Part shown: positions 7,775 through 20,242 of the stretch, one piece after another | How positions within the stretch are numbered: position 1 is the stretch's first letter | Layout: every line of letters begins with the position of its first letter | Source of the DNA: an uncultured Bacteroides sp. | GTDB taxonomy: Bacteria > Bacteroidota > Bacteroidia > Bacteroidales > Bacteroidaceae | Length of the DNA stretch: 44,698 bases | Reading direction: 5' to 3' | Assembly: GCA_949292025.1 (NCBI GenBank) | Contig: CASEYC010000003.1 | Location: 1-44,698 of the forward strand | The notes under the pieces: model-generated | Told to the model about the DNA's origin: nothing | The model's input: only the letters and a program-made list of their open reading frames with translations | Database searches by the model: none | Program-made: the position numbers and the translations under genes

Positions 7775-9754
7775 TTACTTCTTGTAATTATAAACCTTCA
7801 AGTTCGTGAGACTTCCCTTGAAGTCACCTGCCTTTTCCAACGGGAATACTAAAGTGGGTACCACGCGGATGTCCCCCTTGTGCTCCTTGTTATGATAGAT
7901 GGTGCGGGTATTCAACTGGCCTTCCACCTTGCCGTTCACCTTCAATGTCGTTGAGGTGCTGTCACCCACGATGGCCACATGAACCTTCTCGCCGGGGAAG
8001 AACTGGTAATCGAAGGTGTAGAGGTAGCCATCGCGTGCAAAGCCCAGCTTTTGGCTGATGGGATCGGAAAGGTAGAATACGGCATTTTCCGAGCGGAACA
8101 GTTCCGTACCCGGCTTCTCGTCGGCAGCCACAAGGTCAAACTCCACGGTATAATCATAACCCACTTCAGGATAAGCCAATTCGTCGCCGGGCTTCACAGC
8201 GGCTTGCTCCAAGATGAGCGAATTAGGTTCACCCCACTTGGCCATCTGGTTCACGCCCGGAGCCTCGCTCAACAACTGGCTCTTTTGGATGAATTCCTCG
8301 TAAGGCACCGTCACGTTGACGCCATCCCACATCTTTGCGGCCAGCGTCTGCAAGGCGGGGAAAGAACGGTGATGGATGTCTTTCACCGAAATGCCGTTGC
8401 CCACATGGTCATTCCACACGGCATACATACCGCCCAAGATGGCCGGGTCTTTCTCCTCGAACACTACATTGGCCACGTGTGCGGGCGTCCATTTCTCATA
8501 CAGATGCTTCGTGTTCAGGTAGTCATAGTAATAGCCTGCGGCGGGGACGATGTACAGCAATCCGTCCGGCATACTAATAAGTTTGTAGCCCAACTTTACC
8601 ATCTCCTTCGGATCGGCATAGCCGTTGTACCAGGCGTTCATGATGACATTCTCGGACTTCACAGGAGTCTCGCCTTTGGCATGCGTCAGGGCACCCCACA
8701 TGCACACCTGCTTGCCGAAGCTTTCCACATATTTAATATAATGGTCCGTAAAGGCGCGGAATTGCTCCACCACTTCCTGATCCTTGTTGGAATATTCGTC
8801 CGTGCCGATATTGACACGCGGCCCTACAAACACGGGATTCTCCCCTTCAAGATATTCCTTGAACAGTCCGTCCATAAACGTATAGACTTCCGGATTGGAC
8901 AGGTCGAAATGATCCATACCGTATTCCTTGCTTCCCAACTCGGGCTTGTAGTGGCTGAAAGCCAGGACGTGCGCGGGCGCGTCAATCTCCGGGATGACTT
9001 CCACGAAATCCTCGGCAGCCTCCAACTGGAAGTTGCGGAATTCGTCCTTCGTGTAATGCCCGTCGCGGGCCGTCAGGCCGGGATAAGTGTCGCACTCCAG
9101 ACGGAAAGCGGAGTATGTCTTGTCCCAATCATTTTCAAAATACTGCTTGAAGCCATTGTCGTTCAGATGGATTTGGAAAACATTCATCTTATAATAAGAC
9201 ATCGCCTTGGCAAAATCCTTCAGGTAGGCCATCGGGATGAATTTGCGACCGCAGTCCATCATAAAGCCGCGCACGGCATAATCCGGCCAGTCCGTTATTT
9301 TTCCTTGGGGCAAAGCACGTGTCTCGCTCTGCTCGCTTATCTGGAGCAACGTGCGGGTGGCCCAATAGACACCTACAGCCTCGGGCGCGGACACCACCAC
9401 CTGCTTGCCTATCTGGATGGAGTAGCCTTCCTTGCCCAGTTTCTTATCTTTCTTCAGCATCAAACGGAAATCGCCGTTCTTCGCCTTGCCGGTTGCCACT
9501 TCGGGCTTCATGCCGAAAAGTTTGGCGAAGTCATCGGCAAAGTTCTGCGCAACGGGCAACAAAGTTTCGTCGTCGCAAACGATACGGGTTTGGGGCGTAG
9601 GCACAAAATCACCGCTTTTCCCGCTCCATTCCTTCAGCTCGGGAATGACGAACGGCTTGGGATTCTGTGCATACAACAACGCGCCGAACAGCAAGAAAAA
9701 GCCGCTCAAGCATAACATTCTCAAAGTAGATTTGGATTGCTTCATGTCTTTCAT
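7775..9754 (-). CDS. GH20 family hexosaminidase / lacto-N-biosidase-like, with C-terminal LamG-like domain
   Basis: This 659-residue secreted protein has a signal peptide (about 1-29, ending LLYAQ). A GH20 N-terminal domain (about 35-155) precedes the TIM barrel (about 160-480). The catalytic pair is Asp319-Glu320, but in the variant context VNIGTDEY rather than the usual HLGGDE. HLNDNG (196-201) replaces HLTDDxGW. Such features occur in the GH20 branch that includes lacto-N-biosidases and StrH-like enzymes, so both monosaccharide and disaccharide release are possible. The last ~150 residues look like a concanavalin/LamG beta-sandwich (TVEFDL...FYLSD...VNGKVEGQ). The start may be at 9754 or at the ATG at 9745. 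It converges with the first GH20 and is divergent from the fucosidase operon. Confidence 0.85.
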   Translation of the reverse strand: MKDMKQSKSTLRMLCLSGFFLLFGALLYAQNPKPFVIPELKEWSGKSGDFVPTPQTRIVCDDETLLPVAQNFADDFAKLFGMKPEVATGKAKNGDFRLMLKKDKKLGKEGYSIQIGKQVVVSAPEAVGVYWATRTLLQISEQSETRALPQGKITDWPDYAVRGFMMDCGRKFIPMAYLKDFAKAMSYYKMNVFQIHLNDNGFKQYFENDWDKTYSAFRLECDTYPGLTARDGHYTKDEFRNFQLEAAEDFVEVIPEIDAPAHVLAFSHYKPELGSKEYGMDHFDLSNPEVYTFMDGLFKEYLEGENPVFVGPRVNIGTDEYSNKDQEVVEQFRAFTDHYIKYVESFGKQVCMWGALTHAKGETPVKSENVIMNAWYNGYADPKEMVKLGYKLISMPDGLLYIVPAAGYYYDYLNTKHLYEKWTPAHVANVVFEEKDPAILGGMYAVWNDHVGNGISVKDIHHRSFPALQTLAAKMWDGVNVTVPYEEFIQKSQLLSEAPGVNQMAKWGEPNSLILEQAAVKPGDELAYPEVGYDYTVEFDLVAADEKPGTELFRSENAVFYLSDPISQKLGFARDGYLYTFDYQFFPGEKVHVAIVGDSTSTTLKVNGKVEGQLNTRTIYHNKEHKGDIRVVPTLVFPLEKAGDFKGSLTNLKVYNYKK

Positions 9755-9826
9755 TATTTAATATAAGAACAAATAGGATTTCGCACATTAAAAGTAGAGG
9801 TTTATGGGGAAATTCCCGGCATAGTC

Positions 9827-9844
9827 AAGCATTTTTTAAGCATT
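9827..9844 (+). repeat. AAGCATT direct repeat, 11-base phase, upstream of GH29 promoter
   Basis: AAGCATT occurs at 9827-9833 and 9838-9844, one helical turn apart, in an AT-rich stretch that ends about 33 bases before the -33 box of the fucosidase operon. It could be an activator site, but it is short and may be chance. Confidence 0.3.
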
Positions 9845-9876
9845 ATTAAAGATTAGGCAAAACAATCGTCAAAACC

Positions 9877-9908
9877 GTTGGCAGTCTCCAAAGGATTCCT
9901 TATATTTG
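9877..9908 (+). promoter_or_regulatory. Promoter of GH29-GH2-sulfatase operon
   Basis: GTTG (9877-9880), 20 bases, then TATATTTG (9901-9908) matches the -33/-7 consensus with one mismatch in the -33 box. The start codon is at 9983, giving a leader of about 65 bases. Confidence 0.65.
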
Positions 9909-9982
9909 CACGAAGTATAAGCGAAGTCTTCTACAGGACATTCACCTTATCATAGTATTCATTTCTTAACCCACAAAGGCCC

Positions 9983-11848
9983 ATGAAAACAGGCAACAAA
10001 ATCTCAATTGCAGCGCTTCTGTTTGCAGCCCTCACACTGCAAGGGTGCTCACAGCGCAATGAAACGTATTTTACGAAACATCTTGACTTCCCCGAAGGAG
10101 CCACATTGGAAGAAAAAGTGGACATGGCCGCCCGACTTGTGCCCACCCCGCAACAAATGGAGTGGCAACAGATGGAGCTGACCGCCTTCCTGCATTTCGG
10201 CATCAACACCTTCACTGACCGTGAATGGGGCGATGGCTCGGAAGACCCGGCCTTGTTCAACCCCACTGAGCTGGATGCCGAGCAATGGGTGCGCTCGCTG
10301 AAAGAAGCCGGATTCCGCATGGTCATCTTGACGGCCAAACACCACGACGGTTTCTGCCTCTGGCCCACCAAGACCACGAAGCACAGCGTGGCTTCCTCGC
10401 CTTGGAAAGACGGCAAGGGCGACGTAGTAAAGGAACTGCGCGACGCCTGCACCAAGTATGACATGAAGTTCGGCGTCTATCTCTCGCCGTGGGACCGCAA
10501 TGCCGAAAGCTACGGCGACTCGCCCCGCTACAACCAATTCTTCATTGACCAACTGACCGAACTGCTGACCAACTATGGCGAAGTGCATGAAGTCTGGTTT
10601 GACGGTGCCAATGCCGAAGGCCCCAACGGTAAGAAACAGATTTACGACTGGGACGCCTTCTACAAGACCATACAAACCTTGCAACCCAAAGCCGTGATGG
10701 CCATCATGGGCGACGACGTGCGCTGGGTGGGCAATGAGAAAGGCTTGGGCCGCGAAACGGAATGGAGCGCCACGGTGCTGGCACCGGGCATTTACACCCG
10801 CTCGGACAGCGTGAACACCGCCTTGGGCGTAGGCTCCACCTCAACCGACCTGGGCAGCCGCGAAGTCCTGGCCAAGGCCAACGAACTGTTCTGGTATCCG
10901 TCGGAAGTGGACGTATCCATCCGTCCGGGATGGTTCTACCACGACAACCAAAATGACCAGGTGAAGAGCCTGAAACACCTGATGGATATTTATTACCAAT
11001 CCGTGGGATACAACTCTGTCCTCCTGCTGAATATCCCGCCCGACCGCCGCGGCCTCATCCACGAAAACGACGTGAAACGCCTGAAGGAATTTGCCGACTA
11101 CCGCAACCGCGCTTTTGCCGACAACCTCGTGACAGACGGACAAACGCTGTGGACAGCCGGCTCCGGCGAAAGCCGCGAATACACGCTGAAGGAAGGCTCT
11201 CCCATCAACCTCGTCGTGTTGCAGGAAGACATTGCCAAAGGCCAGCGTGTGGAAGAATTTGAAGTGGAAGGCTTGGTGGACGGCCAATGGAAATCCTTGG
11301 GCAAAGGCACGACCGTGGGCTACAAGCGCATCCTCCGCATCCCCGAAACCAATGCCACCCAGTTGCGCGTGAAGCTGCTCTCCACCCGTCTGAAAGCCAA
11401 TATCAACAATGTGGCTGCCTATTACGCTGCTCCGTTGGCCGAGACACAGGACGAAGCCCAATGGAACAACGTGCCCCGCGAATCGTGGAAAGTGACCGCC
11501 CAACAGCCCCTGACCATCGACTTGGGCGACATGGTATTGCTGAAAGCTTTCACCTATGCTCCGGCAAACGGTGAAGCCAAACCCACGATGGCCTTCAAAT
11601 ACACGTTCAGCACCAGCATGGACGGCAAGCAATGGACTGAAGTGTCTACACCGGGCGAGTTCAGCAACATCATGCACAATCCCGTGCCTCAAACGGTAGC
11701 CTTCGAAAAACAGGTACGGGCACGCTTTATCAAGCTGGATGCCACCACTACGGATGGAAAACCCGCCCAAGTGAGCGCGGAAGAAATCGGCGTAACCCGG
11801 CTGGTTCCCCCGCCTGCACCGAAGCTGAAGTCCGCAGAAAACCGATAA
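9983..11848 (+). CDS. Alpha-L-fucosidase, GH29, lipoprotein with F5/8C-like domain
   Basis: The 621-residue protein has a lipoprotein signal (lipobox LQGC, Cys22). The GH29 TIM barrel includes FHFGINTFTDREWG (about 70-83), TAKHHDGFCLW (117-127) and the nucleophile Asp207 in VWFDGAN. A C-terminal F5/8 type C-like beta-sandwich (about 480-610) probably binds glycan. It hydrolyses terminal alpha-L-fucose with retention. Linkage preference (alpha-1,2 versus 1,3/1,4) cannot be settled by eye; the discoidin domain is common in the 1,3/1,4-specific branch. It is the first gene of a plus-strand operon with beta-galactosidase and two sulfatases, with a 12-bp hairpin between it and GH2. Confidence 0.92.
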   Translation: MKTGNKISIAALLFAALTLQGCSQRNETYFTKHLDFPEGATLEEKVDMAARLVPTPQQMEWQQMELTAFLHFGINTFTDREWGDGSEDPALFNPTELDAEQWVRSLKEAGFRMVILTAKHHDGFCLWPTKTTKHSVASSPWKDGKGDVVKELRDACTKYDMKFGVYLSPWDRNAESYGDSPRYNQFFIDQLTELLTNYGEVHEVWFDGANAEGPNGKKQIYDWDAFYKTIQTLQPKAVMAIMGDDVRWVGNEKGLGRETEWSATVLAPGIYTRSDSVNTALGVGSTSTDLGSREVLAKANELFWYPSEVDVSIRPGWFYHDNQNDQVKSLKHLMDIYYQSVGYNSVLLLNIPPDRRGLIHENDVKRLKEFADYRNRAFADNLVTDGQTLWTAGSGESREYTLKEGSPINLVVLQEDIAKGQRVEEFEVEGLVDGQWKSLGKGTTVGYKRILRIPETNATQLRVKLLSTRLKANINNVAAYYAAPLAETQDEAQWNNVPRESWKVTAQQPLTIDLGDMVLLKAFTYAPANGEAKPTMAFKYTFSTSMDGKQWTEVSTPGEFSNIMHNPVPQTVAFEKQVRARFIKLDATTTDGKPAQVSAEEIGVTRLVPPPAPKLKSAENR

Positions 11849-11864
11849 AGAATAACAATCCCAA

Positions 11865-15505
<3,641 letters not shown>

Positions 15506-15531
15506 AGAGCATTTGATAAAACCATCTCACG

Positions 15532-17094
15532 ATGAAATCGACACTATTGACCCTATCACTTTTCTCGCCCCTGTTCGGCTCCATGGCCGCAGGGGCGGAA
15601 AATCCTGGAAATGACAAACAACAAGCCCCCGAACGTCCCAACGTCATCCTTATCTATGCGGATGACTTGGGCTACGGAGACTTGGCTTGTTATGGTGCCC
15701 GTGGCATCCGCACCCCTCATGTGGACCGTTTGGCGGCAGAAGGCATCCGGTTTACCAACACCCACGCCGTGGCTGCCACCAGTACCCCCTCGCGCTACTC
15801 CCTGCTGACAGGAGAATATGCCTGGCGACGTCCCGGCACCGACGTGGCCGCCGGCAATGCCGGTATGATTATTTCGCCCTACCAATACACCTTGGCCGAT
15901 GCCTTCCAACACGCGGGCTATACCACTGCCGCATTTGGTAAATGGCACCTTGGCCTGGGGGAAAAGAGCGGCACACAAGACTGGAATGCCCCCCTATGCG
16001 CCACACCGGCAGACTTGGGCTTCGACCATCACTACATCATGGCCGCCACGGCAGACCGTGTGCCCTGTGTATTCATTGAAGACGGATGCGTGGCCAACTA
16101 TGATGCCTCGGCACCCATCGAGGTGAGCTACCGCAAAAACTTTCCCGGCGAACCCACCGGTCGCGACAATCCAGAATTGCTCTACAATCTGAAGCCCAGC
16201 CACGGACATGACCAATCTATCGTCAACGGCATCAGCCGCATCGGTTACATGAAAGGCGGCGGACGTGCCTTGTGGAAAGATGAAAACATTGCCGACTCCA
16301 TCACTGCCCACGCTGTGGACTTCATCCGCGCCCACAGCCACGAACCTTTCTTCATTTATTTCGCCACGAACGATGTGCACGTGCCCCGCTTTCCCCATCC
16401 GCGCTTCCGCGGACAGTCTTCCATGGGACTGAGAGGCGATGCCATCGTGCAGTTCGACTGGAGCGTGGGCCAAATCATGCAAACCCTCGAAGAACTGGGT
16501 CTGGCGGACAACACGCTCATCATCCTCTCCAGCGACAATGGTCCGGTGGTGGATGACGGCTACCTGGACCAAGCCGAAGAATTGCTGGGCGAACATCGTC
16601 CCGCCGGGCCTTTCCGGGGCAACAAATACAGTGCCTACGAAGGGGGCACGGCTGTGCCTGCCATCGTACGCTGGCCTGCCCGCATCCGTTCGGGACAGGA
16701 ATCGGATGTGCTGATGTCACAAATTGACTGGATGGCCTCGCTGGTAACCCTCATCGGTGCCCGACTGCCCCAAGGCAGTGCCCCAGACAGCCATGACTGT
16801 TTGAAGAACCTTTTGGGTGAAGACCAGACGGACCGCCCTTGGGTAATCGAACAATCATCAAATCATGTGCTCTCCGTCCGGACCCCCGAATGGAAATACA
16901 TCGAACCGAATGATGGATCGCCTATGATTACATGGGGGCCGAAAATAGAGACAGGAAACAATCCGGTTCCGCAACTCTACGATATGAAAAAGGATATCAA
17001 CGAACAAGACAACCTGGCCACGCAACATCCGGACATCGTATTCCAACTGGAAACCATCCTCCGTAAAGTTCGGGCTGGAAAACTGAATCCTTAA
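15532..17094 (+). CDS. Sulfatase, S1 family, serine-type
   Basis: This 520-residue type I sulfatase has a signal peptide (about 1-22). Metal ligands lie in LIYADDLGYGDL and LSSDNGPV. The maturation motif is Ser84-Thr-Pro-Ser-Arg88 followed by YSLLTGE. Ser84 is therefore the residue to be oxidised to formylglycine, which in anaerobes needs the radical-SAM enzyme anSME; none is encoded here. GKWHLG and the PFRGNKYSAYEGG region also match the family. The substrate is likely a sulfated sugar such as Gal, GalNAc or GlcNAc on host O-glycans; the S1 subfamily cannot be assigned by eye. It is in an operon 26 bases after GH2 and 22 bases before a second sulfatase. Confidence 0.92.
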   Translation: MKSTLLTLSLFSPLFGSMAAGAENPGNDKQQAPERPNVILIYADDLGYGDLACYGARGIRTPHVDRLAAEGIRFTNTHAVAATSTPSRYSLLTGEYAWRRPGTDVAAGNAGMIISPYQYTLADAFQHAGYTTAAFGKWHLGLGEKSGTQDWNAPLCATPADLGFDHHYIMAATADRVPCVFIEDGCVANYDASAPIEVSYRKNFPGEPTGRDNPELLYNLKPSHGHDQSIVNGISRIGYMKGGGRALWKDENIADSITAHAVDFIRAHSHEPFFIYFATNDVHVPRFPHPRFRGQSSMGLRGDAIVQFDWSVGQIMQTLEELGLADNTLIILSSDNGPVVDDGYLDQAEELLGEHRPAGPFRGNKYSAYEGGTAVPAIVRWPARIRSGQESDVLMSQIDWMASLVTLIGARLPQGSAPDSHDCLKNLLGEDQTDRPWVIEQSSNHVLSVRTPEWKYIEPNDGSPMITWGPKIETGNNPVPQLYDMKKDINEQDNLATQHPDIVFQLETILRKVRAGKLNP

Positions 17095-17116
17095 CCCTTC
17101 ATACCGACAACAAAAT

Positions 17117-18670
17117 ATGAAAAAGTTTCTTACTCTTTCCGGAATGATGCTGGCTGCACTGGCCACTCATGCCCAAAATTCCGAACATCCCAATATCATC
17201 CTCTTCCTGGTGGATGACATGGGATGGCAGGACACTTCCGTACCCTTCTACAATGATCAGCAAAGCCCTTTGAACCGCCGCTTTCACACTCCAAACATGG
17301 AGCGACTGGCCCAAATGGGCGTCCGTTTCACCGAAGCCTATGCCTGCGCCATATCCTCCCCTACCCGCTGTAGCCTGATGTCGGGCATGAACGCCGCACG
17401 CCACCGCGTGACCAACTGGACATTGGAATTGGACCAACAGACCGATGCTCGCAGCCAGACGTTGCTCCTGCCGGACTGGAACTACAACGGAATACAACCG
17501 GACACAGCCGCATCCATCAACAATGCCACCCCCATCACCCCCTTGCCGCAAATACTGAAAGAACACGGCTACTTCACCATCCACTGCGGCAAGGCCCATT
17601 TCGGAGCGCGAAATACGCCGGGCGCCAACCCTTCGACCATGGGCTTCGACGTAAACATCGGCGGGGGCCCCAATGGCGCACCGGGCAGTTACTTGGGCAC
17701 CAAAAACTTCGGCAAGGGCACCCGCTTTGCCGTAGAAGGACTGGAAAAATACCACGGACAAGACATCTTTCTGACCGAGGCCTTGACCCGCGAAGCCCTC
17801 GCTGCCATAGAACAAGCAGCCCACAGCGGCAAGCCTTTCTACCTCTATATGTCCCATTATGCCGTCCATTCCCCCTACGATGATGACAAACGCCTCAGCA
17901 ACTTCTATCGTGGCCGTCACGACGTGCAGCTGAATGACACCCTGAACGAACGGGAGTCCCGCTACGCCGCCTTGGTGGAAGGCATGGACAAAAGCCTGGG
18001 CGACCTGCTGAATTATCTGGAAAGCCATCCGGAAACGGGACGAAACACCATCCTCCTTTTCATGTCCGACAATGGCGGACAGGCCGTGCAAGGCACCCGC
18101 CAAGGAGATGCAAACCGCGACCAAAACTATCCCGCACGTGCCGGAAAAGGTTCGGCTTTCATGGGCGGCGTGCGTGAGCCGATGATGGTCTATTGGCCCG
18201 GCATTACCCAAGAAGGCACACAAAACGACCAGCGCGTAATGATTGAAGACTTCTTCCCCACCATCCTCGACATGGCGGACATTGAGAAATACACGACATC
18301 CCAAACCCTTGATGGCATCAGCTTTGCAGATGTGATAAGAAATCCCGGCCTGCGCCACGAACGCCCCATCATCTGGCATTTCCCGAACCTCTGGGGCGAA
18401 ACCCAAGAGACAGAAGAAGGTTATGGTGCCTATTCGTCCATCCTCAAAGGCGATTATCACCTGATATATACCTGGGAGGAACAGCGGCACCGCCTCTACA
18501 ACATACGCGAAGACATCGGAGAGCAAGTGGATCTTTCCGCCCGCATGCCTGAAAAGGTGCAAGAACTGTCCCGCCTCCTCAGCGACTACCTGAAAGAACG
18601 TAATGCCCAACGTCCGGCCTACCGTTCTTCCGGAAAGCCTATCCCCTATCCAGACGGAAGCGAGAATTAA
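17117..18670 (+). CDS. Sulfatase, S1 family, serine-type
   Basis: This is a second, clearly different 517-residue sulfatase with a signal peptide (MKKFLTLSGMMLAALATHAQ). Metal ligands are in LFLVDDMGWQD and FMSDNGGQ. The maturation motif is Ser80-Ser-Pro-Thr-Arg84 followed by CSLMSG, so formylglycine would again come from serine. Position 4 is Thr rather than the commoner Ser/Ala. HCGKAHFG and YMSHYAVHSPY are family motifs. The low similarity to its neighbour suggests a different linkage or sugar. It is the last gene of the GH29-GH2-sulfatase operon. No clear terminator follows before the tRNA promoter. Confidence 0.92.
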   Translation: MKKFLTLSGMMLAALATHAQNSEHPNIILFLVDDMGWQDTSVPFYNDQQSPLNRRFHTPNMERLAQMGVRFTEAYACAISSPTRCSLMSGMNAARHRVTNWTLELDQQTDARSQTLLLPDWNYNGIQPDTAASINNATPITPLPQILKEHGYFTIHCGKAHFGARNTPGANPSTMGFDVNIGGGPNGAPGSYLGTKNFGKGTRFAVEGLEKYHGQDIFLTEALTREALAAIEQAAHSGKPFYLYMSHYAVHSPYDDDKRLSNFYRGRHDVQLNDTLNERESRYAALVEGMDKSLGDLLNYLESHPETGRNTILLFMSDNGGQAVQGTRQGDANRDQNYPARAGKGSAFMGGVREPMMVYWPGITQEGTQNDQRVMIEDFFPTILDMADIEKYTTSQTLDGISFADVIRNPGLRHERPIIWHFPNLWGETQETEEGYGAYSSILKGDYHLIYTWEEQRHRLYNIREDIGEQVDLSARMPEKVQELSRLLSDYLKERNAQRPAYRSSGKPIPYPDGSEN

Positions 18671-18744
18671 CATTTTGTAAGCAGCTACTTTTCAGCCACT
18701 TGTCGAAAGTTTTTCATGTCGGTGCACAAAAAATGCCGCAAATA

Positions 18745-18776
18745 TTTGTTTATTACAAACAGAAGCCGTACCTTTG
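18745..18776 (+). promoter_or_regulatory. Promoter of tRNA-fMet
   Basis: TTTG (18745-18748), 20 bases, then TACCTTTG (18769-18776) is a perfect Bacteroidetes -33/-7 promoter. The tRNA begins 23 bases downstream. Confidence 0.8.
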
Positions 18777-18799
18777 CACCCGAAATCAAGAAACAACAT

Positions 18800-18872
<73 letters not shown>

Positions 18873-18878
18873 CTATTC

Positions 18879-18920
18879 AAGGGATAACATGCTATAAAAC
18901 AGCAAGTTATCCCTTATTTC
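18879..18920 (+). terminator. Rho-independent terminator of tRNA-fMet
   Basis: A 10-bp stem, AAGGGATAAC (18879-18888) with GTTATCCCTT (18906-18915), and a 17-base loop are followed by ATTTC. It starts 6 bases after the tRNA. Confidence 0.8.
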
Positions 18921-19043
18921 TTAAAATAGACCGGACAATATTTTCGGACCGGCTGATTTCTGTAATTTCCTCCTAACCTCCTAATCCTCAATTTCCAGTG
19001 TGTTATTCTACAGATTTTCGACGGTTATTCCATAGAATTTCAC

Positions 19044-19051
19044 TAACTTTG
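19044..19051 (+). promoter_or_regulatory. Probable -7 box of dnaN operon
   Basis: TAACTTTG matches the TAnnTTTG -7 consensus 47 bases before the dnaN ATG. The position expected for the -33 box (19020-19023) reads GACG, so that element is weak or absent. Confidence 0.5.
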
Positions 19052-19098
19052 TCCGTTCAAAAAAGACACTGAAGTAAACTAAAAATAAAGATATAGAT

Positions 19099-20223
19099 AT
19101 GAAATTCATCGTTTCAAGTTCGGCTCTCTCCGCCCATTTGCAAGGCATCAGCCGCGTCATCAACTCCAAGAATGCACTGCCCATTCTGGATTGTTTCCTC
19201 TTTGAATTGCAAGACGGCGTCTTGACCGTCACCGTGTCCGACAGCGAAACCACCATGGTGACCACGCTGGAAGTGGTGGAAAGCGATGCCGACGGACGCT
19301 TCGCCATCGCCGCCCGCACTTTGCTGGACGCGCTCAAGGAAATCCCCGAGCAACCCCTGACATTCAACATTGACCTCCACACCTTGGAGCTGACCATACA
19401 ATACCAAAACGGAAAATATAACCTCGTGGGGCAAAACGCCGACGAGTTCCCCACCCCCGCCGCATTGAGCGAAAATGCCGTCTGCGTGGACATGGACGCA
19501 CAAGTATTGATGAACGGTATCAACCGCGCCATCTTTGCTACCGCCGACGACGAGTTGCGTCCCGTGATGAACGGCATCTATTTCGACATCACCACCGAAA
19601 GCATCACCATGGTGGCCTCGGACGGACATAAGCTGGTGCGCAGCAAAACCGCTGCCGCCCATGGCAACGAGCGGGCAGCTTTCATACTCCCCAAGAAACC
19701 CGCCCTGCTCCTGAAGAACATCCTGCCCAAAGAATCGGGACAAGTGAACATCGAGTTTGACGACCGCAACGCCGTCTTCACCCTGGCCAACTACCACATG
19801 TCCTGTCGGTTGATTGAGGGACGGTATCCCAATTACAACTCGGTGATTCCCAAGAACAACCCTAACAAAATCACCATCGACCGCCAACAACTGATCGGCG
19901 CCTTGCGACGGGTATCTATCTTCTCCTCGCAAGCCAGCAGCCTCATCAAGTTGCGCATCGGTGCGGACAAGATGATTATCAACGCCCAGGACATCGACTT
20001 CTCCACGTCGGCCGAAGAGGCTTTAGTATGCCAATATGCAGGCAACCCCATGGAAATCGGTTTCAAATCAACCTTCTTGATTGACATCCTGAACAATATC
20101 CCCTCGGACGAAGTGCTCATCGAGTTGGCTGACCCCTCGCGCGCTGGTGTCATCACACCCGTTGAACAGGAAGAGGACGAGGATCTCCTGATGCTGCTCA
20201 TGCCTATGATGTTGAATGATTAA
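19099..20223 (+). CDS. dnaN: DNA polymerase III subunit beta (sliding clamp)
   Basis: The 374-residue protein shows the three-domain clamp pattern. It starts MKFIVSSSALSAHLQGISRVI and has VTVSDSETTM in domain I, the central motif ELRPVMNGIYFD followed by VASDGHKLVR (domain I/II boundary), and CRLIEGRYPNYNSVIP in domain II. The C-terminus ends in an acidic run followed by LLMLLMPMMLND, which fits the M-P-M clamp ending. It encircles DNA and tethers polymerase. It leads a plus-strand run: dnaN, exonuclease, coaBC, recN, rlmB-like, protease-like/TPR, ridA. It is not next to dnaA here, as is usual in Bacteroidales. Confidence 0.97.
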   Translation: MKFIVSSSALSAHLQGISRVINSKNALPILDCFLFELQDGVLTVTVSDSETTMVTTLEVVESDADGRFAIAARTLLDALKEIPEQPLTFNIDLHTLELTIQYQNGKYNLVGQNADEFPTPAALSENAVCVDMDAQVLMNGINRAIFATADDELRPVMNGIYFDITTESITMVASDGHKLVRSKTAAAHGNERAAFILPKKPALLLKNILPKESGQVNIEFDDRNAVFTLANYHMSCRLIEGRYPNYNSVIPKNNPNKITIDRQQLIGALRRVSIFSSQASSLIKLRIGADKMIINAQDIDFSTSAEEALVCQYAGNPMEIGFKSTFLIDILNNIPSDEVLIELADPSRAGVITPVEQEEDEDLLMLLMPMMLND

Positions 20224-20242
20224 CCCCAAAGCGCCCACCAAA

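Noticed and set aside
7979-9715. 578-residue plus-strand ORF
   Set aside because: Antisense to the second GH20; shadow.
17099-18673. 524-residue minus-strand ORF
   Set aside because: Mirror of the second sulfatase; no recognisable motif.
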